A stretch of 64,000 nt of DNA, taken from Chryseobacterium sp. FP211-J200. Lineage in GTDB: Bacteria > Bacteroidota > Bacteroidia > Flavobacteriales > Weeksellaceae. This document shows positions 1 to 6,594 of this stretch, one piece after another (positions within the stretch are counted from its first letter, which is position 1; each line of letters opens with the position of its first letter). The notes beneath the pieces are model-generated. The model was not told the origin of the DNA. It did not search any database and was given only the letters and a program-made list of their open reading frames with translations. The translations under genes and the position numbers were made by a program. The stretch is from NCBI RefSeq assembly GCF_001643375.1, contig NZ_LSHB01000028.1, positions 1 through 64,000 on the forward strand, read 5' to 3'.

Positions 1-316
1 CCAGGTTTTGAAACTGATCCGTGTTTTTCGAAACTTTACCATCAAGCCTTTGAATAGCTTCATTAAAAGCAATTGTGATGGTTGTAGGCTTGATAAGATC
101 TTTACCAACATTAGGAATCCAGCCAGACTTTAATTTAATCATTAATGCCTTCTGTAGATCTTGTGCAGCATAAAGCCGTTCTTCCGGATCTGGATCAACA
201 TTAATTCCTTTGTAATACTTTTGGATTATTTTATGACTAGAACTGTCATAGATGTAAACGTAATATCCGCCATCCCTTTTTTTAGGAATGTGAATTTTAG
301 CTTCTAAATTTTCCAT
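1..316 (-). CDS. Tyrosine-type site-specific integrase, N-terminal part (runs off the left edge)
   Basis: Reading leftward from an ATG at 316, an uninterrupted frame gives about 105 residues before the window ends. The visible part has the look of the Arm DNA-binding region of Bacteroidota phage/ICE integrases: a beta-rich stretch with GGYYVYIYD, then KGINVDPDPEER and a helix ending in LKSGWIPN. In this family that segment binds arm-type sites, and the catalytic Arg-His-Tyr domain follows; here the catalytic domain would lie outside the window. The gene starts about 110 bp from the 3' end of a tRNA-Ser and points away from it, the usual layout for an integrase beside its attachment site. Identification is by sequence character only. 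Confidence 0.7.
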   Translation of the reverse strand, partial: MENLEAKIHIPKKRDGGYYVYIYDSSSHKIIQKYYKGINVDPDPEERLYAAQDLQKALMIKLKSGWIPNVGKDLIKPTTITIAFNEAIQRLDGKVSKNTDQFQNL

Positions 317-436
317 TTTCTGTCTGTAATGCTTCGCAGGCGTTGAGGACAAGAAAAAGACTAATTTTTACTATTTTGCTATTTAAAATTTCGTAAAGTG
401 TTCTTTTTAAACACCTTATGAAAAATTGCGGAGAGA
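317..436. other. Candidate attachment-site region between integrase and tRNA-Ser
   Basis: The integrase start (316) faces the 3' end of the tRNA-Ser gene (429), with no gene between. Integrases of this type commonly recombine within the 3' end of a tRNA, so the attachment core is expected at or near 429-460. The matching second copy would lie outside the window, so this is inference from arrangement. Confidence 0.35.
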
Positions 437-513
437 GAGGGATTCGAACCCCCGGACCTGTTACAGTCAATAGTTTTCAAGACTATCGCAATCGACCACT
501 CTGCCATCTCTCC
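429..513 (-). tRNA. tRNA-Ser (anticodon TGA)
   Basis: The minus strand folds as an 85-nt class II tRNA. The acceptor arm GGAGAGA (513-507) pairs with TCTCTCC (436-430), followed by discriminator G at 429. The anticodon loop reads CTTGAAAA, giving anticodon TGA. A long variable arm precedes a T arm with GGTTCGAATCC. The CCA end is not encoded. A good flavobacterial promoter lies upstream. The 3' end faces a partial integrase gene, which makes this tRNA a likely integration target. Confidence 0.96.
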
Positions 514-547
514 AAAAACTCCGATACTATCGTTGTTTTCAGTGGTG

Positions 548-578
548 CAAATATAAAACGCTTTTACTTTATGACCAA
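548..578 (-). promoter_or_regulatory. Promoter of tRNA-Ser
   Basis: On the minus strand TTG (578-576) is followed after 20 bases by TATATTTG (555-548). This fits the Bacteroidota TTG-N17-23-TAnnTTTG promoter, placed about 35 bases upstream of the mature tRNA 5' end at 513. Confidence 0.7.
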
Positions 579-626
579 ATTATTTTTGAGAAAAAGTTTT
601 AATTCTTTCGTTATCAAAGGGAAAAA

Positions 627-992
627 TTAATCCTTGACCAATTGGAAGCCCAAGAAAACCATCAATAATCCCACAATCAGACTTAGAAAAACATATAAAA
701 TTAAAATAGGATAGTTGCCATTTTGCCAAAGCGAGAAGTTCTCAGCTGAAAATGTGGAGAAAGTGGTGTAGCCTCCACACAAACCAGTGATCAAAAGATA
801 TTTTAATGAGTTGTCGACCTTCAGAAAGTAGGCTGACAAAATCCCAATTAGAAAACAACCAGTGATATTGACGACAAACGTTCCCATCGGAAAGTCATTG
901 ATCTTCCATAGTTTTTGAGTGTTACTGGAAATCATAAAACGCAACACACTTCCAAAACCACCACCAAGAAATATATAAACAAGGTCTCTCAT
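627..992 (-). CDS. crcB: CrcB/Fluc fluoride ion channel
   Basis: The 121-residue protein has four hydrophobic segments and the family signature GGYTTFSTFS at about residues 73-82, with an N-terminal glycine-rich GGGFGSVLRF and a central asparagine (VNITGCF). Length and pattern match the Fluc family, small dual-topology channels that work as antiparallel dimers and export fluoride through the inner membrane. It stands alone, with the DUF892 gene 108 bp upstream on the same strand behind its own terminator. I looked for a fluoride riboswitch in 993-1058 and saw none. Confidence 0.93.
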   Translation of the reverse strand: MRDLVYIFLGGGFGSVLRFMISSNTQKLWKINDFPMGTFVVNITGCFLIGILSAYFLKVDNSLKYLLITGLCGGYTTFSTFSAENFSLWQNGNYPILILYVFLSLIVGLLMVFLGFQLVKD

Positions 993-1058
993 GAGGCTAA
1001 ATTATGAAAAATGGAAGAACTGTAAATTCATTGGTACTCAAAATTCTCTATTTCATTC

Positions 1059-1096
1059 AAAAAAAATAACTCCAGTTGATCTGAAGTTATTTTTTA
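1059..1096 (-). terminator. Intrinsic terminator of the DUF892 gene
   Basis: Reading on the minus strand, AAAAAATAACTTCAG and CTGGAGTTATTTTTT form a stem with a short loop, ending in a T run. It begins 5 bp after the stop of the DUF892 gene. Confidence 0.75.
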
Positions 1097-1100
1097 TTCT

Positions 1101-1697
1101 TTAAAGTGCTTTGGAATTTAAATTTGTGTCGGCAATACTTGAGAGTAGTTCGTCACAATTTTTTTCTTCTTCTAATGTCGATAGCAAATTTTTTAGGCAT
1201 TTCTTTTCTTTCAAAACCTTTGCGAATGCTGCCAACGTGCCATAGGTCGCAATTTCGTAATGCTCAACTTTTTGTGATGCGGCGATGATTCCTGCATCTC
1301 TTACTGGACCAGGTTTTGTCTCTTCCACAATACTGGTTCCTTCGTCCAATAATCCCTGCATTGCGTCGCATTTTTTAGCTTGAGCCTTTTTTCCAAGTGC
1401 CGCAAAACAATCTTCTAGGCGTTTTACGTGGGTCTGGGTCTCTGCTAAATGGTCACTTATTGCTTTTTTCAGTTTTGCATCTGTGGCATTTTTATGCATT
1501 TTCGGTAATGCTTTTACCAATGCCTTTTCAGCCCAATAGATATCTTTCAAGCTATCTTCAAAGAGATCTTTGAGTTCTTTGGCTGCATCTTTTTTAGCAG
1601 GTGTCTTTGTTTTCGAAACCGTTTTTGAAGTGGTGGTTTTTGCAGGTTTACTCTTCGTAGTTGTACTTCGTTTTGTAGTTGTTGCTTTTGTTGCCAT
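1101..1697 (-). CDS. Ferritin-like DUF892 (YciE/YciF family) protein with a Lys/Thr-rich N-terminal tail
   Basis: The 198-residue product has a tail of about 40 residues made almost only of Lys, Thr, Ser and Ala, then a helical domain starting LKDLFEDSLKDIYWAEKALVKALPKM. That domain carries the Glu/His pattern of DUF892 ferritin-like proteins (ETQTHVKRLEDCF, KVEHYEIATYGTL). Family members form di-metal four-helix bundles and are often induced by stress. The basic tail resembles the DNA-binding tails of histone-like or Dps-like proteins, so nucleic-acid association is possible but not shown. It has its own terminator and stands alone. Confidence 0.88.
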   Translation of the reverse strand: MATKATTTKRSTTTKSKPAKTTTSKTVSKTKTPAKKDAAKELKDLFEDSLKDIYWAEKALVKALPKMHKNATDAKLKKAISDHLAETQTHVKRLEDCFAALGKKAQAKKCDAMQGLLDEGTSIVEETKPGPVRDAGIIAASQKVEHYEIATYGTLAAFAKVLKEKKCLKNLLSTLEEEKNCDELLSSIADTNLNSKAL

Positions 1698-1943
1698 AAT
1701 AATTTTTTAGTTTGGTATGACAAGTTACTTCCAAGTTATATGCCAATGTTTTTTTTTATTAAATATTTGAATTTTAAATATTTGCGAAAATCAATTGGTC
1801 TGTTTTTTGACCTTATCAATTTAATTGGATCATTGGTAAATGTATTATTTTAATTAAAATAACTTTATGATCATCAATTGTTAAAGATATGATAGTTAAA
1901 CTGACGTACGTTTACCAAAATAGTATGAACCAATAAATTATCT

Positions 1944-1951
1944 TACCTTTG
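1944..1951 (+). promoter_or_regulatory. Candidate -7 box for the acyl-CoA dehydrogenase gene
   Basis: TACCTTTG matches TAnnTTTG. No clear TTG lies at the right distance upstream. It would give a leader of about 110 bases before the ATG at 2068. Nothing else coding is seen in 1698-2067. Confidence 0.4.
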
Positions 1952-2067
1952 TGTTATTATTTATAATTGTGAAGCTGCTGAATTATCGTCATGATTCATT
2001 TGCCATTCGCTTTACATGATTTTTTTGCTGTGAATGATGGCGCACAGCGTTTTATCTCTCAAACTAT

Positions 2068-3576
2068 ATGAATGCACTAGCATTGGATTTACCTACCGAT
2101 TCCTACACGGAGTTTCTAGACCGTTTCAAAACTTCTATTTCATCACTTTTTCAAAAAGAAAATATTGATCAGCTTAGCCTCTCGCGAGGTTTGCCACCCA
2201 ATGTTTGGAAAGAGATCTTCAATTTGAAACCATTATCCGTAGCTATTCCAAAAGAATTTGGTGGGAGAGGCGTGAAGGTAAAAGAATGCCTTGGACTTCT
2301 TTCCGCGGCTTCGTACGAGTCTTTACCGTTGTCTTTGACATTCGGGATCAACATTGCACTTTTCCTGGAGCCTTTGGCAAAATACGGGAATGAGATAATC
2401 AAAGGTGATATCTTCAAGCATTTCTTGGATTACGGCGCAATGGGTGGTTTGATGATCACCGAGCCGGATTACGGAAGTGATGCATTGAGTATGAGAACTC
2501 AGAATCAATTGATCGATAACGAATATCACGTGAAAGGTACAAAGCATTGGCAAGGCCTTACAGGATTGGCGAATTACTGGTTGATCACTTCCAGAAATGC
2601 CAATGCAGAAGGCAACCTTGGAAGAGATGTAGATTTCTTCATAGCAGACACCCACAAACCCAATCAAAATATAGAAGTTTTAGAATATTACGACAACGCG
2701 GGATTGTATATGATTCCTTACGGTCTTAATAAAGTGGATGTCAAACTTCCTCAGGAAAATAAATTGATCCCAGAATCTACTGGACTGAAATTAATGCTGG
2801 ACGTTCTTCACAGAAGCAGATTCCAGTTTCCAGGAATGGGAATGGGATTCCTGAAAAGAATGATGGACGAGGCAACAACACACTGCAAGGAGAGAATCGT
2901 TGGAACATCCAATCTTTTCTCTTTGGACCAGGTTCAGTTCCAGTTGGCCAAAATGCAGTCGTATTTCACGCTTTGTTCAGCAATGTGTGCCAAGAGTTGT
3001 AAGGTAAGCGGGATTGATAATGATGTTTCCGGAAGCGGTGTTCACGCCAACAGTATGAAAGCTTTGGTAACAGATATGATGCAGGATTCTGCACAGATGT
3101 TGGTTCAGCTTTCTGGCGGAAAAGGTTACAGATTGAGCCATATCGGTGGACGTGGCATTATGGACAGCCGTCCATTCCAGATCTTTGAAGGTTCCAATGA
3201 AATGCTTTACACGCAGATCTCAGAAGGCATCTTGAAGGATATGAAGAAGAAAAAAACAGAAAATCTTGGAGAATATCTTGCAATCAATGAATTGACAAGC
3301 AACGCTTCAAAACTTTATAAAAAGGAATTTGATTTCAATATTGGAAGTCCAATCTCTCAAAGGAAAATGATTGACCTTGGTAAGATAATCGCAAGAGTTG
3401 TCACAGTCAATGACCTTTTGGAATTGAATAACGAAGGCTTCAGTCAGCAATTGACAGACAACTCAGTTGAAATGGTAAGACAGGAAATTATAATGTTGTT
3501 GGCATCTTTGCAACATCATCAAAACATCTCTGCTTTAGAGGATTTAGGAAATAGTGATTGGATGGCATTCGCGTAA
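2068..3576 (+). CDS. Acyl-CoA dehydrogenase family protein
   Basis: The 502-residue protein shows the acyl-CoA dehydrogenase fold. The middle domain has LMITEPDYGSDALSMRTQ and KGTKHWQG. The C-terminal helical domain has the FAD-contacting stretch ending FQIFEGSNEMLYTQISEGI, where the segment containing Glu after FEG is typical. These enzymes oxidise an acyl-CoA to the 2-enoyl-CoA with FAD, passing electrons to ETF. It is longer than the usual 380-residue short- and medium-chain enzymes, with extra N- and C-terminal residues, so substrate cannot be predicted. It is a single-gene unit with its own terminator. Confidence 0.88.
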   Translation: MNALALDLPTDSYTEFLDRFKTSISSLFQKENIDQLSLSRGLPPNVWKEIFNLKPLSVAIPKEFGGRGVKVKECLGLLSAASYESLPLSLTFGINIALFLEPLAKYGNEIIKGDIFKHFLDYGAMGGLMITEPDYGSDALSMRTQNQLIDNEYHVKGTKHWQGLTGLANYWLITSRNANAEGNLGRDVDFFIADTHKPNQNIEVLEYYDNAGLYMIPYGLNKVDVKLPQENKLIPESTGLKLMLDVLHRSRFQFPGMGMGFLKRMMDEATTHCKERIVGTSNLFSLDQVQFQLAKMQSYFTLCSAMCAKSCKVSGIDNDVSGSGVHANSMKALVTDMMQDSAQMLVQLSGGKGYRLSHIGGRGIMDSRPFQIFEGSNEMLYTQISEGILKDMKKKKTENLGEYLAINELTSNASKLYKKEFDFNIGSPISQRKMIDLGKIIARVVTVNDLLELNNEGFSQQLTDNSVEMVRQEIIMLLASLQHHQNISALEDLGNSDWMAFA

Positions 3577-3594
3577 TTTCAATAATAAAAATAT

Positions 3595-3632
3595 AATGAC
3601 CTCAAGGCTAAACGTTTTGAGGTCATTTTTTT
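3595..3632 (+). terminator. Intrinsic terminator after the acyl-CoA dehydrogenase gene
   Basis: AATGACCTCAA (3595-3605) pairs perfectly with TTGAGGTCATT (3617-3627), followed by a run of T to 3632. Confidence 0.9.
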
Positions 3633-3698
3633 ATTAATAGATTCTCAATTATCTTTGAATTTAATATTAATTTGAAAATCAATTAATTAAAATAGTGT

Positions 3699-3725
3699 TT
3701 GTATCATATTAATGTTGTATATTTG
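3699..3725 (+). promoter_or_regulatory. Promoter of the cold-shock gene pair
   Basis: TTG (3699-3701) and TATATTTG (3718-3725) are 16 bases apart, close to the Bacteroidota promoter spacing. Transcription would begin near 3731. Confidence 0.6.
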
Positions 3726-3730
3726 CATTA

Positions 3731-3950
3731 TAATTTACAAACAGAGGTGTCTGCCTTGCTTTTTCTGTCACAGTTTAGAATACCAATTTTACTCCCTCCC
3801 AGTTTTCGCTTACAGTACCAAACTTCAAATTTTAATTATAAAATTGAATATGTTGTTGACCTCGATTTTTTAAATTATAAAAAAACCATAGCTCTCGTGG
3901 AAAGGAGTTATCATCACAACAAAAATATTAATATAACACTAGAATAATTT
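3731..3950 (+). promoter_or_regulatory. Long 5' leader of the cold-shock mRNA
   Basis: About 220 bases separate the predicted transcription start from the first cold-shock-domain ATG at 3951. Long structured leaders that switch fold with temperature are known for cspA-type mRNAs in enterobacteria. I did not find a clear terminator-like hairpin in it. An open frame of 82 codons crosses it but begins upstream of the predicted start site and has no domain character, so I treat the stretch as non-coding. Confidence 0.45.
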
Positions 3951-4373
3951 ATGGCAGATTCTTTCTCCAAAAAAGAAAATTTTAAGAAAAAAATCGCAAA
4001 ACAAAAAGAAAAGGCAATACGTCGTGAAGACCGTAAAAACAACAATGACAAAGGAAAAGAGTCAGAGTTTATGTACGTAGATGCTTATGGCAGACTTACT
4101 TCTACACCTCCAGAGGAAAGATTAGAAGTTAATTTGGATGACATCCAGCTAGGTGCAGCGCCTATCGAAGCCGAAGAAGCTGTGAAGACAGGAATTGTAA
4201 CATTCTTTAGCGAGAAAGGTTACGGTTTTATCACAGAGGATGGTAACAAAGAAAACGTTTTCTTCCATAGCAACAATTGTGTGCACTTGGTGAAAAAAGG
4301 AAACAAGGTCTCTTTCGAAAAAGAGAGATCACCAAAAGGTTACTCCGCTATCAACATTCAACTTATCAAATAG
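3951..4373 (+). CDS. Cold-shock-domain protein with a charged N-terminal extension
   Basis: The 140-residue protein has a strongly charged, lysine-rich N-terminal half (about residues 1-45) and a linker. A cold-shock domain fills roughly residues 80-140. There TGIVTFFSEKGYGFITEDG carries the RNP1-like aromatic patch and ENVFFHSNN the RNP2-like patch. Cold-shock domains bind single-stranded nucleic acid and melt RNA structure. A minimal CspA follows 35 bp downstream, so both are probably on one transcript behind the long leader. The basic tail may help RNA binding, as in other tailed cold-shock proteins. Confidence 0.88.
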   Translation: MADSFSKKENFKKKIAKQKEKAIRREDRKNNNDKGKESEFMYVDAYGRLTSTPPEERLEVNLDDIQLGAAPIEAEEAVKTGIVTFFSEKGYGFITEDGNKENVFFHSNNCVHLVKKGNKVSFEKERSPKGYSAINIQLIK

Positions 4374-4408
4374 ATAATTTATAACAACAATTTTTTAATA
4401 CCATTACA

Positions 4409-4603
4409 ATGCAAGAAGGCACAGTAAAATTTTTCAACGAAACAAAAGGTTTCGGATTCATTTCTCCATCAGCTGGAGGAGACGACATCTTTGTACATTC
4501 ATCAGGTCTAGTTAGCAGAAACATTCGTGAGAATGATAAAGTAACTTTTGAAGTACAAAAAGGACAAAAAGGATTAAACGCAGTTAATGTAAAACTTGCG
4601 TAA
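4409..4603 (+). CDS. CspA-type cold-shock protein
   Basis: This is a minimal 64-residue cold-shock domain starting MQEGTVKFFNETKGFGFISP and containing DDIFVHSSG, the two aromatic RNA-binding motifs of the family. Length equals that of typical bacterial Csp proteins. It lies 35 bp after a longer cold-shock-domain gene and is followed by a strong terminator, so the two form a short operon. Expected role: RNA chaperone. Which Csp paralog it is cannot be told. Confidence 0.95.
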   Translation: MQEGTVKFFNETKGFGFISPSAGGDDIFVHSSGLVSRNIRENDKVTFEVQKGQKGLNAVNVKLA

Positions 4604-4631
4604 GCATAAAAAGTTTTTTCCATTGAAAATG

Positions 4632-4665
4632 ATAAGCTCTAATTTATTTTAGAGCTTATTTTTTT
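4632..4665 (+). terminator. Intrinsic terminator of the cold-shock operon
   Basis: ATAAGCTCTAA (4632-4642) pairs with TTAGAGCTTAT (4649-4659) across a 6-base loop, followed by seven T. Confidence 0.9.
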
Positions 4666-4691
4666 GGCTTTATTTTGGATTGTTGACAATT

Positions 4692-4952
4692 ATGGACGAA
4701 AATTTACTAGGAATAATAGCTGGGGTTTTGACATCAGTCGCAATGATGCCGCAACTCATCAAGGTCATCAGAGAAAAAAACGTGGAAGATATTTCTGTCG
4801 TGATGCTTTTGGTTTTGATTTCGGGACTATCACTTTGGGTCTGGTACGGAATCCTAAAAGACGAATTACCGATTATTTTATCTAATGGATTTTCAGTTTT
4901 GGTCAATTTGACTTTGCTGACTTGCTGTTTTATCTTCAAAAAGAAAAGTTAA
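4692..4952 (+). CDS. SemiSWEET-type sugar transporter (PQ-loop half-transporter)
   Basis: The 86-residue protein from the ATG at 4692 has three hydrophobic helices and the PQ motif in AGVLTSVAMMPQLIKVIREKN, with SGLSLWVWYGIL in helix 2. Bacterial SemiSWEETs are three-helix proteins that dimerise to carry sugars. A TTG four codons upstream (4680) is in frame, but the ATG gives the usual N-terminus. The last 4 bases overlap the end of the convergent pdeM gene, so there is no room for a separate terminator. Substrate unknown. Confidence 0.82.
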   Translation: MDENLLGIIAGVLTSVAMMPQLIKVIREKNVEDISVVMLLVLISGLSLWVWYGILKDELPIILSNGFSVLVNLTLLTCCFIFKKKS

Positions 4953-5593
4953 ATCTCGTAAATTTCAGAATCGGTAAAGACAAAGTAAGTTCCTTTCTTG
5001 GGAATGTTTTTCGTGTCCAATCCTGTGAATTCGCTGAACGCCGGCAACAATAATTGCTTTGTAGTGCGAGCAAAACAAGGTAATTTAATTTTCTTAACAG
5101 GAGAATTAATGACAAATCCAGGATGAATGTGTCCTGTGATCTGAAATTTCGGATTAGAACAATCAAAGTCGTGAACGAAAGCAATGTCATCAATTTCTAA
5201 CGATGCACTTCTTGAATCCAAACACAATTTCTTTTCCAAAGTTTTCGAAATTCTGTCGTGGTTCCCTTCTATCAAAATAAATTTAATATCGGGAAATTGT
5301 TTTTGCCAAGCGCAAAATTCATCTACATCTGAATTATTTCCGGCGTGCAATAAATCGCCAACTATAATGAATTTTTCAGGCTGAAAATTCTCAATTAAGA
5401 TAGATAGACGTTCTAAATCATTTTTCATAATATGATTCGCCAAAGCAATTCCGTTTTTACGAAAATGAGCGGTTTTACCGATGTGTAAATCTGAAAAAAT
5501 CAACGCTTTTTCCTTTTTCCAAAATAACGCTCGTTGATTAGTGAGGGTGAAAATTTCGTTTTGTATCGTAATATTTTTGGTGGCGATGTTCAT
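4949..5593 (-). CDS. pdeM: Ligase-associated DNA damage response phosphoesterase PdeM
   Basis: The 214-residue calcineurin-like metallophosphoesterase has the metal motifs in order: FSDLHIGK (about residues 33-40), GDLLHAG, EGNHD, and a late GHIHPGF. It matches the PdeM member of the ligase-associated repair cluster, which in many bacteria travels with an Lhr-like helicase, an ATP-dependent ligase and an MBL-fold exonuclease. All four occur here between 4949 and 14450 on the minus strand. It is the last gene of the set, 19 bp after the RhuM-Fic gene that separates it from the helicase. Likely role: nuclease or phosphoesterase in DNA end processing. Confidence 0.9.
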   Translation of the reverse strand: MNIATKNITIQNEIFTLTNQRALFWKKEKALIFSDLHIGKTAHFRKNGIALANHIMKNDLERLSILIENFQPEKFIIVGDLLHAGNNSDVDEFCAWQKQFPDIKFILIEGNHDRISKTLEKKLCLDSRSASLEIDDIAFVHDFDCSNPKFQITGHIHPGFVINSPVKKIKLPCFARTTKQLLLPAFSEFTGLDTKNIPKKGTYFVFTDSEIYEI

Positions 5594-5612
5594 TGTAAGT
5601 CGAAAATTGATT

Positions 5613-6569
5613 TTAATTGATAAGATTACAAATCAATTTTATCATCAGTTCTTTTTCGTTAGGATTACTTTGAGCGACAAGCAAAGCCAAAGCAGTTAAT
5701 GCATTGTCATTGATTTTAATTTCGCCACTGTTTTTCAGAAGGTGTTTGTTCTTCTCAAGAAACCAAACGAAAAGAAATGCCCCAATGCGCTTGTTGCCAT
5801 CAGAAAATGGATGATTTTTAATGACAAAATAGAGTAGGTGCGAGGCTTGTTCTTCAATCGTTGGATAGAGATAAATACCATCAAAAGTTTGAATCACCGA
5901 CTGCAAAATTCCTGAAAATGTCCGGTCTTTTTGATTTCCAAATAATTCAGTAGCTTCCTTTTTTTGAATTAATTGACTCTTTAATTCTTTGATAGCGAAT
6001 AAGGCTTGACCATAATCAATTTCATAAGTGATGTTTTCTTCCAGATAGTTCAATTCCAGTCTATTACTGTCAAATTGATTGAGGAGAATAAAACTTTTGG
6101 TATAATTGGCTAGAATGTCTAGAAGAGCTTTTGCCTCATTGTTTTGGATTTCGTTTTTAGAGATAATTTCAATTAATTGATTGAGCTCTTCTAATCTTTT
6201 TTGATTTAAAGAATAGCCTTGAATCAAATACTCCTTCAAACGGGTAGTTGCCCAAATCCTGAATCGTGTTCCCTGAACGGAATTGACACGATAACCAATC
6301 GAGATGATAGCATCGAGATTATAGAATTCGATTTCCCTTTTGATAGTCCTCTTACCTTCTTTTTGAACTGTTGCATTTTTTGCAACAGTTGAATCCATTT
6401 CTAATTCACCTTCTTTATAAATATTTTTTAAGTGTCTGGAAATTACAGATTTGTCACGTCCAAAAAGTTCGGAGATTTGATTTAAAGAAAGCCAAACAGT
6501 TTCTGCATCAAATTTTACTTCGATTTGAGTTTCGCCGTTGGAAGATTGGTAAAGTTCAATGTTACTCAC
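5613..6569 (-). CDS. RhuM-Fic fusion protein (RhuM-like N-terminus, Fic/Doc C-terminus)
   Basis: The first 130 or so residues match the RhuM 'virulence protein' domain (VWLSLNQISELFGRDKSVISRHLKNIYKEGEL, later IGYRVNSVQGTRFRIWATTRLKEYL), which resembles phage anti-repressor/KilA-N-like DNA-binding modules. The C-terminal part holds the Fic motif HPFSDGNKRIG near residue 255, with the catalytic His, the acidic Asp and the arginine in place, so AMP-transfer or related nucleotidyl transfer is expected. No clear (S/T)xxxE(G/N) inhibitory motif was found by eye and no antitoxin gene is adjacent. It sits in the same orientation between the repair helicase (25 bp upstream) and pdeM (19 bp downstream), so it is probably co-transcribed with them. 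Confidence 0.88.
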   Translation of the reverse strand: MSNIELYQSSNGETQIEVKFDAETVWLSLNQISELFGRDKSVISRHLKNIYKEGELEMDSTVAKNATVQKEGKRTIKREIEFYNLDAIISIGYRVNSVQGTRFRIWATTRLKEYLIQGYSLNQKRLEELNQLIEIISKNEIQNNEAKALLDILANYTKSFILLNQFDSNRLELNYLEENITYEIDYGQALFAIKELKSQLIQKKEATELFGNQKDRTFSGILQSVIQTFDGIYLYPTIEEQASHLLYFVIKNHPFSDGNKRIGAFLFVWFLEKNKHLLKNSGEIKINDNALTALALLVAQSNPNEKELMIKLICNLIN

Positions 6570-6594
6570 CTTTCAAAGATAGGGAAATTTGAAA

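Noticed and set aside
993-1100. Possible fluoride riboswitch upstream of crcB
   Set aside because: The conserved crcB-motif segments were not found; the stretch is mostly the terminator of the neighbouring gene.
3699-3947. 82-codon open frame before the cold-shock genes
   Set aside because: It begins upstream of the predicted transcription start, has no ribosome-binding context or domain character, and covers what looks like an mRNA leader.
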